Position numbers and translations under genes: made by a program. Positions 1 to 6,202 of a stretch of DNA of 9,112 bases are shown here, one piece after another. The stretch covers positions 1 to 9,112 of the forward strand of contig DAOVUO010000070.1 of assembly GCA_030632545.1 (NCBI GenBank), in the 5' to 3' direction. The DNA is from Bacteroidales bacterium (GTDB lineage: Bacteria; Bacteroidota; Bacteroidia; Bacteroidales; DYOH01). The notes beneath the pieces are model-generated. The model made no database searches, was not told where the DNA came from, and saw only the letters and a program-made list of their open reading frames with translations. How positions within the stretch are numbered: position 1 is the first letter of the stretch; every line of letters starts with the position of its first letter.

Positions 1-587
1 AGTTGCATTTCCTTGTTTTTGTTGTGGTAAACTTCTATGTTTTCGGCACTTAGATTTACAATCCAATACTCTATCACTTCATATTGTCCGTAAGTCTGCA
101 TTTTTTGGTTGCGGTCTCGTTTTTCGGTGCTTTTAGATAGTATTTCTACTACAAAATCTGGTGCTCCCATAATCCAGTCCTTAATTATGGCTTTGCGTTT
201 AATGGATACAAATAATAAATCGGGTTGGAAAATATTCTTTTTATCAAAATGAACATCCATTGGTGCGGTTAGTATTTCGCCTAGTTTGTGCTTTTTTACT
301 TGAATGCTAATTTCAAGACTTAAATTATTTGAAATTATTTGGTGATTTGTTTTTGCTGAGGCCATAAATATGAGTTTACCGTGAATTAATTGATAGGGTG
401 CTCCTTCGGGGAGTAGCATGTAATCGTCTTTGGTGTATTCTTTTTTGTTGCTAATTTGACTTACAACAAGCTGCTTGTTGTGTTCAAAAAGAATTTGATT
501 ACCAATTATGTAGAATAATTGACCATCCAACAATTCCTCAGGATTGAATTTTACCAACCAATTATTTTGCGGACTTATTTTTTCCAT
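1..587 (-). CDS. Uma2-family putative PD-(D/E)XK endonuclease, 3' end cut by the window edge
   Basis: The 195 visible residues match the Uma2 (DUF820) family, restriction-endonuclease-like proteins common in cyanobacteria and Bacteroidota whose substrate is mostly unknown. I see the family pattern in order: PEGAPYQLIHGKLIFM at residues 60-75, the QPDLLF segment with Asp123, the VVEILS strand with Glu148, and the RDRNQKMQTYGQYEVIEYW block at 158-175 with Lys162. The likely active residues are Asp123, Glu148 and Lys162, so the core looks intact. About 55 residues precede the core, an N-terminal extension I recall from Bacteroidota members. The ATG at 587-585 is the only good start, because an in-frame TAG stands two codons upstream (593-591). 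The gene lies downstream of tsf in the same direction but beyond the tsf terminator, so it is probably transcribed separately. The C-terminus lies outside the window. Family assignment is confident; cellular role is unknown. Confidence 0.88.
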   Translation of the reverse strand, partial: MEKISPQNNWLVKFNPEELLDGQLFYIIGNQILFEHNKQLVVSQISNKKEYTKDDYMLLPEGAPYQLIHGKLIFMASAKTNHQIISNNLSLEISIQVKKHKLGEILTAPMDVHFDKKNIFQPDLLFVSIKRKAIIKDWIMGAPDFVVEILSKSTEKRDRNQKMQTYGQYEVIEYWIVNLSAENIEVYHNKNKEMQ

Positions 588-640
588 AAGCTAAAGATAG
601 TAAATAATTGTTTATTTTTAAAATTGTTGGATAGTACTGT

Positions 641-673
641 AAGCCTTCAAGGTTTTTAAAACCTTGAAGGCTT
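641..673. repeat. Perfect 33-nt palindrome in the tsf-Uma2 spacer
   Basis: A 16-nt arm, AAGCCTTCAAGGTTTT (641-656), is followed by one T and then its exact reverse complement (658-673). It lies between the tsf terminator and the Uma2 gene, outside any reading frame. Perfect symmetry with a one-base centre is more typical of a dispersed palindromic repeat or a cruciform/protein target than of an RNA terminator, whose loop would need at least three bases. It could still fold in RNA with a few unpaired central bases and help terminate transcription in either direction. I recall similar CCTTCAAGG-type palindromes in other Bacteroidota genomes, but that cannot be confirmed here. Confidence 0.75.
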
Positions 674-674
674 T

Positions 675-733
675 GCACTGGACAAACACTCGGTATAGTT
701 TACAGTGCCTAGAGTTGGGAGTTAGTCCCGAAC
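675..733. other. Two further hairpins beside the palindrome
   Basis: GCACTG (675-680) pairs with CAGTGC (703-708), with AAAC (684-687) and GTTT (698-701) pairing inside it. Immediately after, GTTGGGA (714-720) pairs with TCCC and AAC within 726-733, with one bulged G. Together with the palindrome at 641-673 this makes three consecutive foldable units in about 95 nt of non-coding DNA. Function is not evident. They may belong to one decayed repeat element. Confidence 0.4.
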
Positions 734-748
734 TTACAACTTTAGCAC

Positions 749-784
749 AAAAAAAGCCGTTAAACAATCAAGTTCAACGGCTTT
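749..784 (-). terminator. Rho-independent terminator of the rplM-rpsI-rpsB-tsf operon
   Basis: Read on the minus strand, AAAGCCGTT (784-776) is followed by a 14-nt loop and AACGGCTTT (761-753), then runs into a T tract made by the seven A residues at 749-755 of the plus strand. It begins about 20 nt past the tsf stop codon, which is the expected place for the end of this operon transcript. Confidence 0.85.
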
Positions 785-804
785 AAAAGTTATAATATTT
801 TTGG

Positions 805-1635
805 TTAATTGCTTAAAGCAAAGCGTTTGAAACCAACTATTTCTAAATCTTTGTCTGATTCTTTGATATATTCACTAATAGAAATTTTGCTATTTTTTAC
901 AAATTGTTGATTGTAAAGTGTACTATCTTTAAGGAATTTATTTAATTTACCACGAGCAATTCTGTCAGCCAATTTTTCTGATTTGCCTTCGTTCATTGCT
1001 AATTCTTTTCCAATTTCAATTTCTTTATCAATAACTTCCTGTGGAACGTCTTTTTCTTGTAATGAAATTGGGTTCATAGCAGCTACTTGCATTGCTATAT
1101 CCTTACCTACTTGCTCGGCTACCTCAGCTTTATTAAAAGCAACTAATGAGGCTAATTTATTTCCTGCGTGAATATATGCAACAACTTTTTCGCCTTTTAA
1201 TTCAGCAAAAAAAGATAAATCTACTTTTTCGCCAATAACACCAGTTTGTGTTGTTACTTCGGTTTCTAAAGTATTATTTTTATACGAAGCAGTTTTTAAA
1301 CCATTTAAATCCGATGGTTTGGTATCTAGTGCTATATCAGCTATTTCTTTAGCAAATTTAATAAAATCATCATTTTTTGCAACAAAATCAGTTTCGCAGT
1401 TTAACACAATTAATGCCCCACTTTTACTGTCAGCAGAAACTTTTGCAATTACAGCACCTTCGCTTGCTTCTCTATCTGCACGTTTGGCAGCTACTTTTTG
1501 TCCTTTTTTACGAAGAGTGTCGATAGCAAGTTCAAAATCGCCTTTAGATTCAATTAGTGCTTTTTTACAGTCCATCATGCCTGCACCAGTCATTTTTCTA
1601 AGTTTTGCTACGTCTGCAGCTTTTATATCAGCCAT
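805..1635 (-). CDS. tsf: Elongation factor Ts
   Basis: EF-Ts binds EF-Tu-GDP and drives release of GDP so that EF-Tu can be recharged with GTP during translation elongation. The 276-residue length is normal for the family. The N-terminal UBA-like domain spans about residues 1-50 and contains the signature TGAGMMDCKKAL at 16-27. The second signature, ETDFVAKN at 81-88, holds the Asp83-Phe84 pair that is known to push into EF-Tu near the magnesium site. The core dimerisation-like domain follows to about residue 250. The start at 1635 sits just after an A/T-rich stretch and reproduces the usual MADIKAADVAKLR N-terminus. It is the last gene of the operon and is separated from rpsB by a 240-nt spacer that contains a hairpin and an insertion-like repeat. 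It is followed by a strong terminator. Confidence 0.97.
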   Translation of the reverse strand: MADIKAADVAKLRKMTGAGMMDCKKALIESKGDFELAIDTLRKKGQKVAAKRADREASEGAVIAKVSADSKSGALIVLNCETDFVAKNDDFIKFAKEIADIALDTKPSDLNGLKTASYKNNTLETEVTTQTGVIGEKVDLSFFAELKGEKVVAYIHAGNKLASLVAFNKAEVAEQVGKDIAMQVAAMNPISLQEKDVPQEVIDKEIEIGKELAMNEGKSEKLADRIARGKLNKFLKDSTLYNQQFVKNSKISISEYIKESDKDLEIVGFKRFALSN

Positions 1636-1665
1636 TTTTATATTTTTTTATCGCATTAGTAATAT

Positions 1666-1839
1666 AATAGTTCCTCAATGTTCGGGGCAGGCAGTTAAGT
1701 TTTAAGTTTCGAGTGCTAAGTTTTAAGTTAAAATACTGAATATATAGCAGTTCTGCTCAATGAGTATATTTTTGCAAATAATTGTCATTAAATGTTTTAA
1801 AAATATTTAACTCTCTGCCCCAAGCATCGGGGAACTATT
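1666..1839. repeat. Insertion-like element bounded by imperfect inverted repeats, between rpsB and tsf
   Basis: The 29 nt at 1666-1694 and the 29 nt at 1811-1839 are imperfect inverted copies, with 23 of 29 positions matching. Both begin or end with AATAGTTCC and contain a GGGGCAG/CTGCCCC core. The right arm also folds on itself (CCCC-GATGCTT-GGGG on the minus strand). The roughly 116 nt between the arms code for nothing and contain a heptamer repeat plus a small AGCAG-tt-CTGCT palindrome at 1746-1757. The layout resembles a small non-autonomous palindromic element. I saw no clear target-site duplication, so mobility is inference. Confidence 0.5.
1694..1734 (-). repeat. Heptamer-based 41-nt repeat, copy A
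   Basis: Read on the minus strand, after ATTTT this is five 7-nt units related to AACTTAA: AACTTAA, AACTTAG, CACTCGA, AACTTAA and AACTTAA. A second copy lies in the opposite orientation at 3981-4021 and matches at 38 of 41 positions. This copy overlaps the left arm of the inverted-repeat element by one base. Confidence 0.75.
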
Positions 1840-1843
1840 GTAA

Positions 1844-1869
1844 AGTAGCCTCTGAAAGGTGAGGCTACT
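1844..1869 (-). terminator. Stem-loop just after rpsB, possible attenuator between rpsB and tsf
   Basis: AGTAGCCTC (1844-1852) and GAGGCTACT (1861-1869) form a perfect 9-bp stem with an 8-nt loop, starting 6 nt past the rpsB stop. On the minus strand it is followed only by TTTAC, so it is a weak terminator at best. It may cut transcription between rpsB and tsf partially, or protect the upstream mRNA 3' end after processing. Because tsf lacks an obvious promoter of its own, complete termination here is unlikely. Confidence 0.55.
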
Positions 1870-1875
1870 AATTAT

Positions 1876-2793
1876 TTATTTTTGAGTGTTATCTTCTTTC
1901 TTGTCAGACTCTGTTTTTGGTTCTGCCTTTTTTGCTGGTTCTGCTTTTTTCTCAGCTACTACTTTTTTCTCAATAACTACTTTTCTTACAGGTTCAGCTC
2001 TTTCTGTTCTTGGCTTACGTGCTTTACGAGCACTTGGCTTTTTAGGCGCAACATCTTTTTTAGCAGATTTGTTTTTTTCTTTCTCTACGGCTTCTTTATC
2101 TTTCTCTACTTTTCTTTCTTCTAATCCTTCTTGTACTGCTTTAGATATATTATCAAGAATTAAAGAGATAGATTTTGTAGCATCGTCGTTAGCAGGAATT
2201 ACAAAATCAATGCTTGGGTCTGAGTTTGTATCAACTATTCCAAATACAGGTATATGTAAACGTTTGGCTTCTCTTACTGCAATTTTTTCTTTTTGTACAT
2301 CAACTACAAAAAGTGCAGCTGGCAAACGAGTTAAATCGGCAATTGAGCCTAAGTTTTTCTCTAATTTTGTGCGCTGACGAGTAATTTGAAGTCTTTCTCG
2401 TTTTGAAATATGACCAAATGTCCCATCGGCAGACATTTTATCAATTAAATTCATTTTTTTAATGGCTCTACGAATGGTAGCAAAGTTTGTTAACATTCCG
2501 CCCGACCATCTTTCAGTGATATAAGGCATACCCAGTTTGTTTACTGTCTCTGCAACAATATCTTTGGCTTGTTTTTTTGTAGCTACAAACAATATTTTTC
2601 TGCCCGATTTAGCTATTTGTTTCATAGCTTGGGCTGCTTCGTCTAACTTAACTACAGTTTTATGTAAATCTATAATGTGAATACCATTACGCTCCATATA
2701 AATATATGGTGCCATAGCTGGATTCCATTTTCTTTTCAGGTGACCAAAATGTGCACCTGCATCTAATAATTCTTCAAATGTTACTCTTGACAT
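1876..2793 (-). CDS. rpsB: Small ribosomal subunit protein uS2 (S2) with a long charged C-terminal tail
   Basis: S2 joins the 30S subunit late in assembly, at the head-body junction, and is needed to recruit S1. The first 225 or so residues are canonical: LLDAGAHFGHLKRKWNPAM near the N-terminus, YIYMERNGIHIIDLHKT at 31-47, GGMLTNFATIRRAI near 98-111, and DTNSDPSIDFVIPANDDA near 188-205. The total of 305 residues is longer than the roughly 240-260 of many bacterial S2 proteins. The extra length is a low-complexity tail of Lys, Glu, Ala and Pro after about residue 228, with repeated EKK and AEPAKKAEP-like segments, probably disordered and perhaps RNA-binding. The ATG at 2793 gives the standard MSRVTFEELLDAG start. 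It follows rpsI by 109 nt, and that spacer carries a two-tier hairpin that may be regulatory. Confidence 0.97.
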   Translation of the reverse strand: MSRVTFEELLDAGAHFGHLKRKWNPAMAPYIYMERNGIHIIDLHKTVVKLDEAAQAMKQIAKSGRKILFVATKKQAKDIVAETVNKLGMPYITERWSGGMLTNFATIRRAIKKMNLIDKMSADGTFGHISKRERLQITRQRTKLEKNLGSIADLTRLPAALFVVDVQKEKIAVREAKRLHIPVFGIVDTNSDPSIDFVIPANDDATKSISLILDNISKAVQEGLEERKVEKDKEAVEKEKNKSAKKDVAPKKPSARKARKPRTERAEPVRKVVIEKKVVAEKKAEPAKKAEPKTESDKKEDNTQK

Positions 2794-2832
2794 GCTAATT
2801 TTTTAAAAATGTTTACTTTCTTTCTCATCAAC

Positions 2833-2864
2833 TGCTAAGTAGTTTCCTCTCGAAAGTCTTAGCA
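2833..2864 (-). promoter_or_regulatory. Two-tier hairpin in the rpsB leader, candidate autoregulatory element
   Basis: In the minus-strand transcript TGCTAAG (2864-2858) pairs with CTTAGCA (2839-2833), and inside it TTTC pairs with GAAA around a GAGAG loop, separated by a small asymmetric internal loop. The hairpin ends 39 nt before the rpsB start codon. A structured spacer between rpsI and rpsB is the kind of place where S2 could bind its own mRNA, as ribosomal leaders do elsewhere. I could not match it to a named leader family, so this is inference from structure and position. Confidence 0.4.
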
Positions 2865-2902
2865 ATTTAGATTCTAAACATTCCATACAGTAAAATCGTT
2901 GT

Positions 2903-3289
2903 TTAACGTTTACTAAACTGGAATCTCTTACGTGCTTTTGGTTGTCCTGGTTTTTTACGCTCAACAATTCTCGAATCGCGTGTGAGCATTTTAAATGGTT
3001 TCATTAATGCTCTATATTCAGGATCAATTTTAACTAGTGCTCGTGCAATGCCTAATTGAATGGCACCTGCTTGGCCTTTTACGCCTCCACCATAAACATT
3101 GACTTTAATGTCATATTTATCGATGTTTTCAGTTAGTTGCAAAGGTGCAAGTACTGAATTATAATGCTGTGCTACAGTAATGAAGTCTTTTAACTTTTTT
3201 CCATTAACTGTAATATCTCCTTTACCTTCGCTCAGGTAAACACGGGCAACAGCGGCTTTTCTTCTTCCTACAGCGTTTATAACTTCCAT
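2903..3289 (-). CDS. rpsI: Small ribosomal subunit protein uS9 (S9)
   Basis: S9 lies in the head of the 30S subunit and its C-terminal tail reaches the P-site tRNA. The 128-residue protein carries the family pattern GRRKAAVARVYL (8-19), the GGGVKGQAGAIQLGIARAL block (67-85), and the basic ending DSRIVERKKPGQPKARKRFQFSKR. The terminal Ser-Lys-Arg that contacts tRNA is present. Its ATG is only two bases after the rplM stop codon, so translation of the two genes is very likely coupled, as in the rplM-rpsI pair of most bacteria. Confidence 0.98.
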   Translation of the reverse strand: MEVINAVGRRKAAVARVYLSEGKGDITVNGKKLKDFITVAQHYNSVLAPLQLTENIDKYDIKVNVYGGGVKGQAGAIQLGIARALVKIDPEYRALMKPFKMLTRDSRIVERKKPGQPKARKRFQFSKR

Positions 3290-3291
3290 GC

Positions 3292-3750
3292 TTATTCTTT
3301 AATGTCTTCTAATTTAATTACACGAGGCTTTTGAGCTTCTTGACCGTGCTCTGTGCCAGCATAAATTCTAATGTTTTTCAAAATAGCACTACCTAATTTG
3401 TTTTTAGGCAACATTCCTTTAACCGCATTACCTATAACACGTTCAGGGTGTTTTGCTAGTACTTGCTCAATAGTTTTTACTCTTAATCCGCCCGGATAGC
3501 CTGTGTGGCTTCTGTACTCTTTTTGTGCCATCTTCAGTCCTGTAAGACGCACTTTTTCGGCGTTGATGACAATCACGTTGTCGCCACAATCTACGTGGGG
3601 AGTAAACGATGGTTTGTGCTTACCTCGTAACATATATGCTACTTTTGCGGCTAAGCGACCTAAAACCTCGTTTTCTGCATCCACTATTAACCACTCTTTA
3701 TGAACGGTAGCCTTGTTTGCCGATTCGGTTTTGTAACTTAATGTGTTCAC
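3292..3750 (-). CDS. rplM: Large ribosomal subunit protein uL13 (L13)
   Basis: L13 is an early-assembly protein of the 50S subunit and binds 23S rRNA. The 152-residue product shows the family features VDAENEVLGRLAAKVAYMLRGKHKPSFTPHVDCGDNV (24-60), the HTGYPGG segment (82-88) and the GNAVKGMLPKNKLG block (107-120). It starts with GTG rather than ATG. The resulting N-terminus, MNTLSYKTESANKATVHKEW, is the one I recall from Bacteroidota L13 proteins, and AGGT lies a few bases upstream. This is the first gene of the operon, with a clear promoter about 55 nt upstream. Confidence 0.97.
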   Translation of the reverse strand: MNTLSYKTESANKATVHKEWLIVDAENEVLGRLAAKVAYMLRGKHKPSFTPHVDCGDNVIVINAEKVRLTGLKMAQKEYRSHTGYPGGLRVKTIEQVLAKHPERVIGNAVKGMLPKNKLGSAILKNIRIYAGTEHGQEAQKPRVIKLEDIKE

Positions 3751-3802
3751 TTTTTTACCTGTTTTTTGTTAATACAAAATAATATACACTCAATTTGGAA
3801 TG

Positions 3803-3832
3803 CAAAAGTATAACTATTTTATTAAATTTCAA
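3803..3832 (-). promoter_or_regulatory. Bacteroidota-type promoter of the rplM operon
   Basis: On the minus strand TACTTTTG (3810-3803) is an exact match to the -7 consensus TAnnTTTG, and TTG (3832-3830) stands 19 nt upstream, the spacing expected for the -33 element read by the Bacteroidota primary sigma factor. Transcription would start near 3797 and give a leader of about 45 nt before the rplM GTG. Confidence 0.75.
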
Positions 3833-3980
3833 TACTTTTTTTAGTTCTTTGTTTAGTTTGATGTATTTGTTTGTTTATTGATAGTGTTTTACGGGGAATT
3901 GTGCACTGTTGATAACTTTTATTGATTATTGTTGATTTATTATTGTGCTGGCGCAAAACTTGTTCACTGAGCATGGCCGA
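3833..3980. other. AT-rich spacer upstream of the rplM promoter
   Basis: This stretch has no reading frame of note. It is rich in TTGAT and TTTG runs, such as TTGATTATTGTTGATTT near 3923-3939. One minus-strand TTATCAACA at 3911-3919 is one base from a DnaA box. I see no other recognisable element in it. Confidence 0.5.
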
Positions 3981-4021
3981 ATTTTAACTTAAAACTGAGC
4001 ACTCGAAACTTTTAACTTAAC
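3981..4021 (+). repeat. Heptamer-based 41-nt repeat, copy B
   Basis: After ATTTT it reads as five 7-nt units: AACTTAA, AACTGAG, CACTCGA, AACTTTT, AACTTAA. It matches copy A (1694-1734) at 38 of 41 positions but in the opposite orientation. The pair therefore encloses rplM, rpsI and rpsB as an inverted repeat. Confidence 0.75.
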
Positions 4022-4025
4022 AATA

Positions 4026-4149
4026 GTTCGGTAAATTTTTATAAACTACTGAAATCCATAGATTTACTAAATTCTATTTTATTCACTATGTTGTTTATAA
4101 CTAACGGACTACAGTTTTGAAACAATAAATTTAGTAAATCTTACCGAAC
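4026..4149. repeat. Long interrupted inverted repeat between the kinase gene and the rplM promoter region
   Basis: GTTCGGTAA (4026-4034) and AGATTTACTAAATT (4060-4073) on the left are matched exactly in reverse by AATTTAGTAAATCT (4128-4141) and TTACCGAAC (4141-4149) on the right. The left arm carries 25 extra bases between its two blocks, while in the right arm the blocks are contiguous. The 54-nt centre is non-coding. It ends 16 nt past the kinase stop codon, so its folded transcript could serve as the kinase gene's 3' end. There is no T tract, so it may equally be a small palindromic element. Confidence 0.6.
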
Positions 4150-4165
4150 CATTGAACTTAACTAA

Positions 4166-6196
4166 CTATTGTTTTAAAGGTAATGTAAAATTAAATATTG
4201 CTCCTTTATTAGCTGGCGATTCGGCCCATATTTCACCCTCATGCGATTCTATAGCTAATTTACAGAATGTTAATCCTAATCCTGTTGACCTTGCATGACC
4301 CGAATTTTTTGCAACAGCTTGTACATATTGGTCAAATATATTCTCTAACATTTCTGGCTGAATACCTTCGCCTGTATCTTCTACAGAAATTTTAAGCATT
4401 TCATTTTTTTTATCCGTACATGCAATTGTTATTCTTCCATTATGAGGAGTAAATTTTATGGAATTGCTTAATAGGTTTACAAATACTCTTTCTATAACTT
4501 CCTTATCAATTGGAATATTTGTCGCATCACTAATCTCATTTATAACATGTATCCCTTTTTCTCCAACTAAATATTTTGTCTGGTTAATAGCTTCATCTAC
4601 AACTTTTGAAATATCAGTATTTTGAATATTTAATTCCATTTTTGATTGCTCATATTTTTGTACATCCAGAATATTAGATACAAGATGAAGCATTTGTTGA
4701 CCAGCTTTTTTTATAATATCCAAGCTATCTCCTTCTTCAAGTATTTCGGGTAGGCTATATATTACATTTAATGGGTTTTTTAAATCGTGAACAATCATGT
4801 GTATTGTACTATTTTTAAAACCATCTAGTTCAATTAGCTTTTGGTTGGTTATTCTAAGTTGCTCTGTTTGGGTTAAAATTTCTTCTTTTTGGCTATTAAT
4901 CTCTGATGTTCTTTCGATTACTCTGTTTTCAAGCTCTTTGTTACTCTCGTTTAGTTCAATGGAAAGTTTTTCGTTTTTATTAAATGCAGCAGCAAACTTT
5001 GCCGATAAGTAGTAAGCCATTATTGCAATAAATGAAGTTAAACCTACATCTAATAAATTTACAGATCTAATAATTTGTGCATGATGAAGGACATCATTAG
5101 TAATGCATAAAAAAAGAACAATAAAACCAGTGAAAATGATTTTTGCACCCAGACGTTTATTAATAATTGCTATTATGTTTCGGTAGAGTATATATATCAA
5201 TGATAAAATAATTGTATACCATAAAATTTTCATTAGTGGTGAACTAATAGGGATTGGCAATACTATGGTTAGTAGTATTAGAATAAAAGAAGTTGAGCCA
5301 AATATATAAACCGACCATTTTTTATGTTCATGTGGGAATGATTCTTTAAAAAATAGAACCATTAAAATGGGGAAAAGATAGGAGGTATATCTAATAATAT
5401 TAGTCTGAAAATCAAATGGAAGACTTTCAAATAGGACTAAGTGTGGTATGCTAACAAAAAATGAATATAAACTTACTGATAATGTAAATAATCCAAAATA
5501 TAGAGAGGATTTGTCAATTGGTCTGTATATGTAAAAGCCAAGGAAAAAGAATGCCATGATTATTAGGGCGCCTAGAATAAAAAGTTTAAATCCAAAAGCC
5601 CTAGTTCTATTTTGATTTGTTATGCTAAGCTCACCAATTTCTATTTTGTATGCTAAACCTGCCTTATAGAATTGGAAGTTTGAAACCTGAATAATTAAGT
5701 CTAAGGTGTCTGTTTTGGGCACGAAAGTAATTAGTTTAGTAACAAAACCAGGTTTCGTTTGCTTGTCAGTTTTGGCAACAATGCCATGTGTAGCAATAAG
5801 TTTGTTGTTAAGGAAAATTTTAGAAGCAGTTGGAATGGACATTGTAGTAAACGCCATTCGTTTTGGTGCATTATTGTTTAAAAGTATTTTTAGTCGGTAA
5901 GTGGCATAGCCAAATTGGTTTATTGTTTTACCATTTATTTGTGTTCCAGCCCAGCTTTTAGGAACTTGTATATATTCTTTCTGATAATTATTATTAACTG
6001 GATTTAAATCTTTGGAAATTATTAGATTCTCCCAATAAAATTCCCATTCGCCATCTAATGCTATAGGTGGGCTATTCTCAAAATCCCATTCCCTTAAATC
6101 AATAATTCCTTTTTTAGCTTGAGTTAGCTCAACTTTATCTTGATTTGAGCATGAAACAAGTAGAATTGGTATTAATAATAGGTAAAACTTATGCAT
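4166..6196 (-). CDS. 7TMR-DISM sensor histidine kinase
   Basis: This is an inner-membrane sensor that should autophosphorylate on histidine and pass the phosphate to a response regulator; its signal is unknown. The 676 residues divide clearly. Residues 1-16 form a lipoprotein-like leader with a lipobox ending LVSC16. Residues 30-190 form an extracytoplasmic beta-sandwich domain of the kind found in DISM receptors (LDGEWEFYW at 47-55, GYATYRLKI at 96-104). About seven hydrophobic spans lie between 203 and 398. A coiled coil covers 405-460. The H-box IVHDLKNPLNVI has His470. The ATPase domain has N-box NLLSNSIKFTP (574-584), G1 DTGEG (607-611) and G2 GLGLTF (639-644). All catalytic motifs are intact. 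No receiver domain is fused and no response regulator lies nearby, so it is an orphan in this window. The lipid anchor combined with seven membrane spans is unusual; the leader may instead be a plain signal sequence. Confidence 0.93.
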   Translation of the reverse strand: MHKFYLLLIPILLVSCSNQDKVELTQAKKGIIDLREWDFENSPPIALDGEWEFYWENLIISKDLNPVNNNYQKEYIQVPKSWAGTQINGKTINQFGYATYRLKILLNNNAPKRMAFTTMSIPTASKIFLNNKLIATHGIVAKTDKQTKPGFVTKLITFVPKTDTLDLIIQVSNFQFYKAGLAYKIEIGELSITNQNRTRAFGFKLFILGALIIMAFFFLGFYIYRPIDKSSLYFGLFTLSVSLYSFFVSIPHLVLFESLPFDFQTNIIRYTSYLFPILMVLFFKESFPHEHKKWSVYIFGSTSFILILLTIVLPIPISSPLMKILWYTIILSLIYILYRNIIAIINKRLGAKIIFTGFIVLFLCITNDVLHHAQIIRSVNLLDVGLTSFIAIMAYYLSAKFAAAFNKNEKLSIELNESNKELENRVIERTSEINSQKEEILTQTEQLRITNQKLIELDGFKNSTIHMIVHDLKNPLNVIYSLPEILEEGDSLDIIKKAGQQMLHLVSNILDVQKYEQSKMELNIQNTDISKVVDEAINQTKYLVGEKGIHVINEISDATNIPIDKEVIERVFVNLLSNSIKFTPHNGRITIACTDKKNEMLKISVEDTGEGIQPEMLENIFDQYVQAVAKNSGHARSTGLGLTFCKLAIESHEGEIWAESPANKGAIFNFTLPLKQ
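4167..4190. repeat. Direct repeat, copy 1, at the 3' end of the kinase gene
   Basis: This copy contains TATTGTTT followed directly by TAAAGGTAATGTAAAA. On the minus strand it encodes the last residues FTLPLKQ and most of the stop codon. The second copy at 6203-6229 is identical apart from three inserted bases. Confidence 0.65.
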
Positions 6197-6202
6197 TATA
6201 AA

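Noticed and set aside
983..1705. Plus-strand reading frames of 62 and 128 codons overlapping tsf
   Set aside because: They lie antisense to a well-supported EF-Ts gene and have low-complexity Ser/Ala/Phe-rich products; they are shadows of its codon use.
1882..2377. Plus-strand reading frames of 80 and 163 codons overlapping rpsB
   Set aside because: They are antisense to the Lys/Glu-rich S2 tail, which naturally gives Phe/Ser-rich open frames on the other strand.
3503..3703. Plus-strand 66-codon frame overlapping rplM
   Set aside because: Antisense to L13, with no independent start signal or recognisable product.
3911..3919. Near-match to a DnaA box (TTATCAACA on the minus strand) in an AT-rich spacer
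   Set aside because: A single site with one mismatch and no cluster or origin gene nearby is expected by chance in AT-rich DNA.
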